Shown: positions 8,786-16,356 of the stretch, piece after piece
Numbering within the stretch: the first letter of the stretch is position 1
How the letters are laid out: the number at the start of each line of letters is the position of its first letter
Source: Photorhabdus cinerea
GTDB taxonomy: Bacteria; Pseudomonadota; Gammaproteobacteria; Enterobacterales; Enterobacteriaceae
NCBI RefSeq assembly: GCF_011189575.1
Contig: NZ_PUJW01000009.1
Span: forward strand, 132,045 to 196,044
Direction: 5' to 3'
Length of the DNA stretch: 64,000 nucleotides
The notes under the pieces: generated by a model
Database searches by the model: none
What the model saw: the letters and a program-made list of their open reading frames with translations, nothing else
Told to the model about the DNA's origin: nothing
Translations under genes and position numbers: made by a program

Positions 8786-9736
8786 GTGAAAATTGCTATT
8801 TTGAGAAGGAATGATCTGGGAGACTTAATATGTACGCAACCTTTAATAAATTACCTAAAACTAAAACACCCATCATCTGAAATACATTTATTCATTGATT
8901 TTAATAATGAAGAATTGACTAAATATCTTTGTCCTGATGTCAAAATACACACTATACCAAAAGGAAATAAATATATCTCTCTTTTAACTACAGCATTAAA
9001 ACAGAGAAAAGAAAGATTTGATATAGCGATTTCTGCAAAATCCTCTCCTATGAAGCTAAATAATTTATTCTTATGGGTTGTAAATGCGAGAAAACGTTAT
9101 GCTGTAACTGGCCATAAAAAATGGCATGAGAAATTAATTAATATTTCAACGGATTTCAGAAGAATTGATGAATTTCATCAGTCACTAAAATTATTAAAGA
9201 TTTTTGATCCCAAAATAGAATCAATACCATTTAATTTATTTCCAAAGATCGTTATGAAAGATTTTAGTGGTTTATCAAACGGTAAGTTTCCTAAAATTTT
9301 ATTTTCTGTATATAATAATAGAACAAGAAGTCAAGTTACAAATGAAAGAATGGTATCAATTGCGAACGAAATTATAAAAGATTTTCCTGATGCAGTTTTT
9401 TTGATCTCAACACTCCACAAGGATAGAGAGAAAGCTAATGAACTATTAGCCATGATCGAGGGAAAATCACAGATTATAGAAAGTGAAAATCTTAAATCTT
9501 TTCTATCACTAATAAATAGTGTTGATCTTGTTATCGTTGGTGATGGTGGCATTTGTCATTTGGCAGCAGCTCTTAATAAAAAAATAGTTGCTCTTTACGG
9601 TGTAACAAAACCTCAAAATTGGGGGCCTCTTATTTCAGATGAATTATGCATAACACTATACGATAAAGAGAATGTGAATAATATTTCATTGCAAGAAATA
9701 TATTTATCAGCTCTTAAACTTCTTTCGTTGAAATAA
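8786..9736 (+). CDS. Glycosyltransferase family 9 (heptosyltransferase-like)
   Basis: Predicted cytoplasmic sugar transferase of the GT9 (LPS heptosyltransferase, WaaC/F/Q) type. The 316-residue product starts MKIAILRRNDLGDLICTQPL, the GT9 opening motif, and contains the C-terminal nucleotide-sugar site with SVDLVIVGDGGICHLAAALN and ALYGVTKPQNWGP. GTG start, preceded by ATAGGAGA. Notably more AT-rich than its neighbours and placed between tig and clpP beside transposase debris, so probably acquired horizontally. The acceptor (LPS core, O-antigen or another glycan) cannot be told from sequence. Confidence 0.85.
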   Translation: MKIAILRRNDLGDLICTQPLINYLKLKHPSSEIHLFIDFNNEELTKYLCPDVKIHTIPKGNKYISLLTTALKQRKERFDIAISAKSSPMKLNNLFLWVVNARKRYAVTGHKKWHEKLINISTDFRRIDEFHQSLKLLKIFDPKIESIPFNLFPKIVMKDFSGLSNGKFPKILFSVYNNRTRSQVTNERMVSIANEIIKDFPDAVFLISTLHKDREKANELLAMIEGKSQIIESENLKSFLSLINSVDLVIVGDGGICHLAAALNKKIVALYGVTKPQNWGPLISDELCITLYDKENVNNISLQEIYLSALKLLSLK

Positions 9737-9797
9737 TTTATTGGGAATAAAAGTCATACAAAACTTTCATAGCTTTAACAGGGCTTGCCTGCCATCT

Positions 9798-9828
9798 GAC
9801 CCGCAGATAAATCCGCGGGCCCATTTTT
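9798..9828 (+). terminator. Terminator after the GT9 gene
   Basis: Hairpin CCCGCAGAT / ATCCGCGGG followed on the plus strand by CCCATTTTTAT. It would end the glycosyltransferase transcript. It shares the sequence ATCTGACCCGCAGAT with the hairpin at 7187-7201 in inverse orientation. Confidence 0.65.
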
Positions 9829-9869
9829 ATAAAAATGATAAATTCATTATCTCACGGCAAAGCCAAAAC

Positions 9870-11174
9870 TTATGCCATTTGATTCTGATTCATTAACTCG
9901 TTGAAAGTAGTTTCTTTTTCAGAAATTTTTGCTTTACCCAGAAGAACTTCAACAGCTTGTTCTTCCAGAGCGATATTGCGAACATTGTTCATTAATTCTT
10001 GGTTTTTACCATAGAATTCGATCACTTCCAGAGGATCTTCATAAGCAGAAGCCATCTCCTCAATCAGCCCCTTAACGCGCTCTTCATCAGCTTTCAGTTC
10101 ATTGCTACTGATAACTTCGCCTAATAACAAGCCAACAACAACGCGACGTTTAGCTTGTTCTTCAAACAGCTCACGAGGCAATTCCAGAGCTTGTTTTTCA
10201 TTGCCACCGAAGCGTTGAGCAGATTGACGACGCAGAACATCGATTTCACCATCAACAACTGCAGCAGGAACTTCAATTTCGTTAGCCTTAACCAAACCAT
10301 CGATAACCTGAGATTTAATACGGTTACGAACTGCATTTTTCAGTTCACGTTCCATATTTTTACGTACTTCTGCACGCAGGCCGTCAACTGTGCCATCAGC
10401 GATACCAAAACGTTTGATGAATTCTTCAGTCAACTCTGGCAATTCACGCTGTTCCACTTTTTTCAAAGTGATAGCAAACTTAGCTGCTTTACCTTTCAGA
10501 TTTTCAGCATGGTAATCTTCAGGAAAGTTCACCTCAATAGTGAATTCTTCGCTTGCTTTATGACCAAAAATACCTTCTTCAAAACCTGGGATCATACGGC
10601 CCTGGCCCATAGCCAGAACAAAGTCAGAAGCTTTGCCGCCTTCAAACTCTTCACCATCAATAGAACCGTTGAAGTCAACGGTAACCCGATCTTCTGCACT
10701 AGCAGCTTCTTCGGTTTCTTTCCATTCAGCCTGCTGCTTGCGCAAAGTTTCCAGCATTGTGTCAACATCTTCGTCTTTTACTTCAACAACAGGTTTTTCA
10801 ACTTCAATGTTTTCCAAATCTTTCAGTTCAACTTCTGGATAGATTTCGAACTCAACAGAAAAAGTGAAGTCTTCACCGTCTTTGAACTGCTCCGGCGCAT
10901 AGCTTGGAGCACCAGCTGGATTGATCTTTTGTTCGATGATTGCATTAATAAAGTTACGTTGCATCAGATCACTCAGAACGTCCTGGAGAACAGAAGCACC
11001 ATAACGTTGTTTAATGATGTTCATAGGCACTTTGCCTTTACGGAAACCATCAATACGAACTTTTTTTGCTACATTGACCAACTCACTACTAACTGCTTTT
11101 TCGATATCGGCAGCAGGAACGGTGATTGTCACACGACGCCCAAGGCCTTGAGTGGTTTCAACAGAAACTTGCAT
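9870..11174 (-). CDS. tig: Trigger factor
   Basis: Ribosome-associated chaperone and peptidyl-prolyl isomerase that meets nascent chains at the exit tunnel. At 434 residues it has the usual three parts: the N-terminal ribosome-binding domain with the signature GFRKGKVPMNIIKQRYG (about 43-59), an FKBP-type domain (about 150-245, starting near DRVTVDFNGSIDGEEF), and a long helical C-terminal substrate cradle. Start ATG follows a purine-rich stretch (TTTTTTTGAGGTAAAAAG). bolA lies upstream and is normally followed by tig-clpP-clpX-lon; the next gene downstream here is the inserted GT9 gene on the opposite strand. Confidence 0.99.
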   Translation of the reverse strand: MQVSVETTQGLGRRVTITVPAADIEKAVSSELVNVAKKVRIDGFRKGKVPMNIIKQRYGASVLQDVLSDLMQRNFINAIIEQKINPAGAPSYAPEQFKDGEDFTFSVEFEIYPEVELKDLENIEVEKPVVEVKDEDVDTMLETLRKQQAEWKETEEAASAEDRVTVDFNGSIDGEEFEGGKASDFVLAMGQGRMIPGFEEGIFGHKASEEFTIEVNFPEDYHAENLKGKAAKFAITLKKVEQRELPELTEEFIKRFGIADGTVDGLRAEVRKNMERELKNAVRNRIKSQVIDGLVKANEIEVPAAVVDGEIDVLRRQSAQRFGGNEKQALELPRELFEEQAKRRVVVGLLLGEVISSNELKADEERVKGLIEEMASAYEDPLEVIEFYGKNQELMNNVRNIALEEQAVEVLLGKAKISEKETTFNELMNQNQMA

Positions 11175-11404
11175 CTTTTTACCTCAAAAAAATCATAGTG
11201 CTCGGTCAACTCCAGAGACCATGCAACTGGCTCACGTTCTGTGTACCAATCACAACACTCTCTAAGAACCGGGGCGGTCGCATTTAAAAACCGAGAATCC
11301 CTGATGTCAGAAGCGTCCCGAAACCATTCTAAAAATTAGACGCGACATTATAGCGATGCAGACGGTGTGAGTCGAGAATTGCTGACAAAAGCCGAACTAT
11401 AATA

Positions 11405-11716
11405 TTATTGATTCTTGCCACCCCGACATGCTGGTGAAGCTAAAACGGTATCCTGTAATTCATTCCACTCTTTTTCTGTATAAGTATGCAACGCCAAAGC
11501 ATGAACACCTGCGGCCAGTTCTGCCGATAATATTCCGTAAACGGAACGATGGCGGTTTAACATGCGTTCACCAACAAATTTATCACTAATAATCACAACC
11601 TTAAAATGGCTTTCAGAACCTACGGGTACATTGTGACGATAACTTTCATCAATAACCTCTAGATATGAAGGGTTAAATGCCGTCTGTAATTTCTCTTCTA
11701 TATCCTGATACACCAT
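11405..11716 (-). CDS. bolA: BolA family regulator
   Basis: Small morphogene and stress-response protein that partners with monothiol glutaredoxins and binds DNA. The 103-residue product carries the BolA core: ESYRHNVPVGSESHFKVVII, then FVGERMLNRHRSVYGIL, and VHALALHTYTEKEW. I chose ATG 11716 (MVYQDIEEKL) because TTAAGGAGAG sits six bases upstream; an upstream ATG at 11734 would add six residues but has no clear ribosome-binding site. Position beside tig matches E. coli. Confidence 0.97.
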   Translation of the reverse strand: MVYQDIEEKLQTAFNPSYLEVIDESYRHNVPVGSESHFKVVIISDKFVGERMLNRHRSVYGILSAELAAGVHALALHTYTEKEWNELQDTVLASPACRGGKNQ

Positions 11717-11957
11717 ATTACTCTCCTTAATCACACCGCAGTCATGCTATCAACTATATTAATGATTCTAGTCTATTCTTCATGAGTTATAGCATCAGCA
11801 CATTAAAATACCTTTAATCGAATCCCATATTATCAGGTTTTTATATATGTTTACCCCATCGGGGATATGCCACGATCAAAGGCGGTGTTATTATTGCAAC
11901 AGTTTATACTATTGATAAGTATTACTGGACATCCTTATCACTGATGAGAAAATCAAC

Positions 11958-12536
11958 ATGTTGAAAAGAATCTTTTTCCCGCTTATTACTCTTTTTCTCC
12001 TTACAGGTTGCGCTGCTCCCAGCAATACTCTGACCATTGATCCTAAAATTACCCTGCCAATAGCAGACCCAACTATGAGTGCTATTACCATCAGTATCAG
12101 CGGTGCCGACAATCGCCAGTCTCAAACACTTGCTCAAATTAACCGCAATGCCAGGCTGGAAGTACTGAAACCATCCCGCGATCTACGTTTTCTACTCCAG
12201 GAAATCCTGGAAAAACAGATGGCCGCCCGTGGTTATATGATTGGCTCTCCAGCCAATGCCAATCTGCAAATTATTGTGAACAATCTGTATGCAGATGTTA
12301 AGGAAGGTAGCCTGCGCCATAATATTTCAACAAAAGCCGATATTTCTATCATCAGTGCTGCACAAAATGGAAGCAAACAAGTTAAGAACTATCGCACCAG
12401 TTACAATGTCCAAGGCCCTTTAGGGGCAACAAATGAGAAAATTGCTGATGCGGTAAATACTGTACTATCTGAAGTTATAGCAGATATGGCCCAAGACTCA
12501 TCCGTCAGCAACTTCATCAAACAAAATGCCCACTAA
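11958..12536 (+). CDS. yajG: YajG-family lipoprotein
   Basis: Predicted outer-membrane-directed lipoprotein of unknown function. The 192 residues start with a lipoprotein signal (MLKRIFFPLITLFLLTGCAA) whose lipobox LTGC places the modified cysteine at residue 18. The mature part has a conserved segment near RNARLEVLKPSRDLRFLLQE. It precedes ampG on the same strand with a 51-base gap, as in E. coli, and the two may be co-transcribed. Divergent from bolA. Confidence 0.93.
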   Translation: MLKRIFFPLITLFLLTGCAAPSNTLTIDPKITLPIADPTMSAITISISGADNRQSQTLAQINRNARLEVLKPSRDLRFLLQEILEKQMAARGYMIGSPANANLQIIVNNLYADVKEGSLRHNISTKADISIISAAQNGSKQVKNYRTSYNVQGPLGATNEKIADAVNTVLSEVIADMAQDSSVSNFIKQNAH

Positions 12537-12587
12537 TTAAGGATTAATTGCTTACTCTGCTCACCAGGGGCAGAGTTTGGGAGGCCC

Positions 12588-14066
12588 ATGTCTTATCGTT
12601 ATCTCACCGTTTTTACTCAACATAACTCACGAATCTTACTTTTACTCGGTTTTGCTTCTGGTTTACCTCTCGCACTAACTGCTAGCACCTTGCAAGCATG
12701 GATGACCGTTGAAGACGTCAACCTTAAAACAATAGGTTTCTTTTCCCTTGTCGGCCAGGCATATGTGTTCAAATTTCTCTGGTCCCCTTTTATGGATCGG
12801 TTTACTCCCTCTCTTCTTGGACGTCGCCGTGGCTGGTTGCTTGTGACACAGTTATTACTCATAGCCAGTATCGCTGCAATGGGCTTTCTCCAGCCGTCTC
12901 AACATTTATGGTGGCTGGCCGTACTAGCAGTAACTGTTGCTTTCTGTTCCGCATCACAAGATATCGTCTTTGATGCTTATAAAACCGATTTATTGAGTAG
13001 CGAAGAGCGGGGTGTAGGCGCGGCAGTTTCAGTACTTGGTTATCGATTAGCAATGTTAGTTTCAGGTGGATTAGCATTATGGATCGCAGACCGCTATATT
13101 GGCTGGCAACATATATACTGGTTGATGGCAGGATTGATGCTGATTGGCGTCTATGCGACTTTAAGGGCTAAAGAACCTGAAGTTGACATTCTCCCCCCTA
13201 AAACACTCCAACAAGCTGCAATAGAACCATTAGCCGATTTTTTCAGTCGTAATAATGCATGGCTGATACTGTTGTTGATTATCATGTATAAACTAGGAGA
13301 TGCCTTTGCTGCCAGCCTAAGTACCACGTTTCTTATCCGTAGTATTGGTTTTGATGCTGGTGAAGTCGGCATGGCCAACAAAACACTGGGATTAGCCGCA
13401 ACCATCATTGGGGCATTATATGGCGGTTATTTAATGCAACGATGGAGTTTATTCCGCTCACTAATGACATTTGGCATTCTTCAGGCGATCTCCAATATTG
13501 GATACTGGCTGTTATCTGTTACTGACAAAAATATCTACACCATGAGCAGCACCATTTTTCTGGAAAATATCTGTGGTGGAATGGGAACCGCTGCATTTGT
13601 TGCTCTGCTTATGGCTTTATGCAACAAATCGTTCTCCGCAACACAGTTTGCTCTATTATCTGCCTTATCAGCTGTTGGGCGGGTATACGTCGGCCCAATT
13701 GCTGGTTGGCTCGTTGAATTATATGGCTGGTCAAACTTCTACTTATTTTCCATAGCCGTTTCTGTCCCAGGGTTATTACTGCTACTGATCTGCCGTCAGA
13801 CTCTAAATTATACCCAGCAAGCTAATGATTTTATACCACGCACTAAGTTCAAAAATTTCTATCGATTGGCTTTTGGATTATTGTCATTAGCAAGCATCCT
13901 TCTTACATTTTGGTTACTTACCATAATCACCAACGCTCTTGCCTGGACTAGCGCACTTGATCTAGCCGAATACTTACTATTATGGGGAGTCCAGATCGGT
14001 ATCGCAGGCATTATCTTAGGTTGTTCTCTGGATTATCTCGCATTAATAAAGAACAAATCGGCTTAA
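12588..14066 (+). CDS. ampG: AmpG muropeptide permease
   Basis: Inner-membrane MFS transporter importing anhydromuropeptides (GlcNAc-anhydroMurNAc peptides) for cell-wall recycling; in many enterobacteria it also supplies the signal for AmpC induction. At 492 residues it has about 14 hydrophobic segments. Diagnostic stretches are LLLGFASGLPLALTASTLQA near the N-terminus and the cytoplasmic DRFTPSLLGRRRGWL loop. Length equals E. coli AmpG. A ribosome-binding site (GGGAGGCCC) precedes the ATG. A strong hairpin follows the gene. Confidence 0.98.
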   Translation: MSYRYLTVFTQHNSRILLLLGFASGLPLALTASTLQAWMTVEDVNLKTIGFFSLVGQAYVFKFLWSPFMDRFTPSLLGRRRGWLLVTQLLLIASIAAMGFLQPSQHLWWLAVLAVTVAFCSASQDIVFDAYKTDLLSSEERGVGAAVSVLGYRLAMLVSGGLALWIADRYIGWQHIYWLMAGLMLIGVYATLRAKEPEVDILPPKTLQQAAIEPLADFFSRNNAWLILLLIIMYKLGDAFAASLSTTFLIRSIGFDAGEVGMANKTLGLAATIIGALYGGYLMQRWSLFRSLMTFGILQAISNIGYWLLSVTDKNIYTMSSTIFLENICGGMGTAAFVALLMALCNKSFSATQFALLSALSAVGRVYVGPIAGWLVELYGWSNFYLFSIAVSVPGLLLLLICRQTLNYTQQANDFIPRTKFKNFYRLAFGLLSLASILLTFWLLTIITNALAWTSALDLAEYLLLWGVQIGIAGIILGCSLDYLALIKNKSA

Positions 14067-14092
14067 AGATACAAATATTAAATTAATTTATT

Positions 14093-14122
14093 AAAAGGTT
14101 GACCATTGTCAACCTTTTATAT
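14093..14122 (+). terminator. Intrinsic terminator after ampG
   Basis: Stem AAAAGGTTGAC / GTCAACCTTTT with a four-base loop, ending in a T-rich stretch 26 bases after the ampG stop codon. Confidence 0.8.
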
Positions 14123-14136
14123 TCCCTTAAACATTT

Positions 14137-14156
14137 AAGTGACAATGATCACATTT
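14137..14156. promoter_or_regulatory. CRP-like site upstream of the OmpK/Tsx-type gene
   Basis: AAGTGACAATGATCACATTT contains the palindromic core GTGA-N6-TCAC, the consensus half-sites of the cAMP receptor protein. It lies about 170 bases upstream of the channel gene start. tsx of E. coli is CRP-regulated, which fits, but binding is inferred. Confidence 0.6.
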
Positions 14157-14307
14157 CAGCTAGTAATTTATCAAAAAGTGCTATTTTTGAGCAATTATCT
14201 AATTATTGAAGATTTATATCCGCATAGAATCAGACTATCATTTTAAGGCTTATATAAATTAGCTTTAAAAACAAAAAATTCTTTTCATGGATGCGTTAGA
14301 GAAATTT

Positions 14308-15069
14308 ATGAGAAATACTATTCTAGCTACTGCTTTGTTTACGACTGTCTCAGTCCCAGCTTATGCTGAATATCAATGGGGCTTTGCTAATGTCAGCATG
14401 AACTATCTTGACTGGACCAGCCATACTACACATAAGTCAGGGCAAACTACTCATAAAGACGACTTTGCCTACCTGGAATTGGAAGGTGGAACTGGGTTTG
14501 ACTGGGGTGAATTATACGGTTTTTTTGATCTGGAAAATGCTTTTAACAGTAAGCATGCTCAACCAGGAGATAACCAAAGATACACCTTTAAAACAACCGG
14601 GCGCTTCTATCTGGCTGATACTGGTTTTAATCTCTACGGCCATGTTTACGGTACTTACTCCCTACCCGGTAAAGCACATGGCGGAAATTTCCATGAGGTA
14701 AATACCCTTTATGGTGTTGGCTACAATACTGAGCTTGCCGGCGTCTGGTTAAAGCCATTCGTTGCGTTGCATTATGTTGATCAAACTTTCTACTCCGGTA
14801 ATAACGGCTATGTTGTCGGCTGGGTGGCCGGTTATGATTTTCAGCTCTGGCAAGAAAAATTCAGTGTAACTAACTGGAATGAAATGGAGTTCAACCGGAA
14901 TGAACGCTATGGCAATGGTGGTCGGGACGGCATTAATGGTGCAGTAGCATTGTGGTGGACACCTCACCAATCCTTCACAACTGGTATTCAATACCGGTAT
15001 GCCGATAATAAATTAGGTGAAGGATTCTGGCAGGATGGTGTTGTCTACACTATCAAATATAATTTCTAA
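14308..15069 (+). CDS. OmpK/Tsx-family nucleoside-specific outer-membrane channel
   Basis: Predicted 12-stranded outer-membrane beta-barrel of the Tsx/OmpK family, which in enterobacteria admits nucleosides and acts as phage or colicin receptor. From ATG 14308 the product is 253 residues with a signal peptide MRNTILATALFTTVSVPAYA cleaved before EYQWGFANVSMNY. The C-terminus YTIKYNF ends in phenylalanine, the usual barrel-assembly signal. Alternating aromatic strands such as NLYGHVYGTY run throughout. ATG 14287 would add seven residues before the signal peptide and has no better ribosome-binding site. Could act with the periplasmic nucleotidases at 52-56 kb in nucleoside uptake. Confidence 0.8.
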   Translation: MRNTILATALFTTVSVPAYAEYQWGFANVSMNYLDWTSHTTHKSGQTTHKDDFAYLELEGGTGFDWGELYGFFDLENAFNSKHAQPGDNQRYTFKTTGRFYLADTGFNLYGHVYGTYSLPGKAHGGNFHEVNTLYGVGYNTELAGVWLKPFVALHYVDQTFYSGNNGYVVGWVAGYDFQLWQEKFSVTNWNEMEFNRNERYGNGGRDGINGAVALWWTPHQSFTTGIQYRYADNKLGEGFWQDGVVYTIKYNF

Positions 15070-15080
15070 TTATTGATTTT

Positions 15081-15114
15081 AACTGTGAGTTACTTCTTGC
15101 TGTAGCTCGCAGTT
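15081..15114 (+). terminator. Probable terminator after the OmpK/Tsx gene
   Basis: Arms AACTGTGAG and CTCGCAGTT pair with one G-U, enclosing a 15-base loop, followed by the weakly T-rich AATTTAATTCTT. It lies 12 bases after the stop codon. Confidence 0.5.
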
Positions 15115-15337
15115 AATTTAATTCTTAAATAAAATCCCGCAACAAAAATCTTTAAAGTAATTTTATATTTTCCTTTCCTCCGAAAAATATAAAATTATTT
15201 TCGTGTAAATTAGTATTTCGGCACCATTTCGTTACATTTAAATAACCTTTTCAAGCTAACTTCTGATTAATCCTACATTTGCATGTGATCCCATTAACAT
15301 AAAGGGCCAACAACCCCACAACTAACTATTACAAATG

Positions 15338-15366
15338 TTTACACTCCAATGGCCTTACCGTAGAAT
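15338..15366 (+). promoter_or_regulatory. Sigma-70-type promoter of the cyo operon
   Basis: TTTACA and TAGAAT are separated by exactly 17 bases and end 50 bases upstream of the cyoA start codon. Both hexamers differ from consensus by two bases or fewer. Confidence 0.6.
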
Positions 15367-15416
15367 GCCCCCACTGATGAAACGACAATAGAGCTTTTGT
15401 TATTTGGAGTCGTTAG

Positions 15417-16352
15417 ATGAGACTTATGAAATACAATAAAAGTATTGGGATATTGTCAATACTCGCAGCCGCTTTTATGCTAAGTGGTTGTGATATGGTA
15501 TTGATGAATCCTAAGGGCGCTATCGGCGCTGAACAAAAAACACTAATACTCACGGCTATTGGCCTGATGCTTATCATTGTTATTCCGGTAATCATCATGG
15601 CATTTACATTTGCCCTGCGTTATCGTGAAACCAACAAAAACGCTACCTACCGCCCTAACTGGGCACACTCAAATAAAATTGAGCTGGTAGTGTGGACTGT
15701 TCCTATCATTATCATTATCATTTTAGCAACCATTACTTGGAAAACAACCCACGAGCTTGACCCATATAAGCCACTGGTCAGTGATGAAAAACCAGTGACT
15801 ATTGAAGTGATTTCTCTTGATTGGAAATGGCTGTTCGTTTACCCGGAGCAAGGCATCGCTACAGTTAACGAAATTGCTTTCCCTACCGGGGTTCCTGTTA
15901 ACTTCAAAATCACCTCTGATTCTGTGATGAACTCATTCTTCATTCCACAATTAGGTGGTCAAATCTATGCAATGGCTGGTATGCAGACTAAACTTCACTT
16001 AATTGCCGATGAACCTGGCACTTATAAAGGTTTGTCCAGCAGCTACAGCGGTCACGGTTTCTCTGGCATGAAATTTACTGCCACTGCGACCGCAGATCGT
16101 GAAGGTTTTGAACAATGGGTTCAAAAAGTGAAAGCTTCTCCCAAAACCCTGGATACCATGCAAGCGTTTGATGAGTTAGCCAAACAAAGCCAAAATCATC
16201 CGGTTGAATACTTCTCAAGCGTTAAGCCTAACCTGTATCAAGATATTATTGCCAAATTTATGGGCGACATGAATATGCATGGCGGCCATAGTGCAACTGC
16301 AGGTCATAACATGAATATGAGCGAAACTGCTCATGCCGGAGTTGAGGAATAA
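15417..16352 (+). CDS. cyoA: Cytochrome bo3 ubiquinol oxidase subunit II
   Basis: Subunit II of the heme-copper quinol oxidase that reduces oxygen to water and pumps protons. The 311-residue precursor has a lipoprotein signal (IGILSILAAAFMLSGCDM, lipobox LSGC), two membrane helices (about 45-65 and 85-105), and a periplasmic cupredoxin-like domain that lacks the CuA ligands, as expected for quinol oxidases. The start at 15417 follows TTGGAG with normal spacing; an ATG nine bases later would be too far. The histidine/methionine-rich tail (MHGGHSATAGHNMNMSE) differs from E. coli only in detail. First gene of cyoABCDE. Confidence 0.98.
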   Translation: MRLMKYNKSIGILSILAAAFMLSGCDMVLMNPKGAIGAEQKTLILTAIGLMLIIVIPVIIMAFTFALRYRETNKNATYRPNWAHSNKIELVVWTVPIIIIIILATITWKTTHELDPYKPLVSDEKPVTIEVISLDWKWLFVYPEQGIATVNEIAFPTGVPVNFKITSDSVMNSFFIPQLGGQIYAMAGMQTKLHLIADEPGTYKGLSSSYSGHGFSGMKFTATATADREGFEQWVQKVKASPKTLDTMQAFDELAKQSQNHPVEYFSSVKPNLYQDIIAKFMGDMNMHGGHSATAGHNMNMSETAHAGVEE

Positions 16353-16356
16353 AGTA

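Larger units (their letters stand above)
15070..15416. other. Intergenic region before cyoA
   Basis: No gene is seen. It holds a terminator-like hairpin at its left end, an AT-rich middle and the cyoA promoter at its right end. Aerobic oxidase operons are usually controlled here by ArcA, Fnr and CRP, but I could not assign a convincing site. Confidence 0.6.

Noticed and set aside
10155..11198. A 347-codon open frame on the plus strand
   Set aside because: It lies wholly antisense to trigger factor, is rich in Phe, Asn and Thr as expected of a complement of a Glu/Lys-rich gene, and has no recognisable domain.
15276..15300. Possible CRP site upstream of cyoA (CATGTGATCCCATTAACAT)
   Set aside because: Only one half-site fits; the other half is poor, so it is not listed as a feature.
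16333..16356. Upstream extension of cyoB starting inside cyoA
   Set aside because: The ATG at 16357 gives exactly the conserved length and has the better ribosome-binding site.
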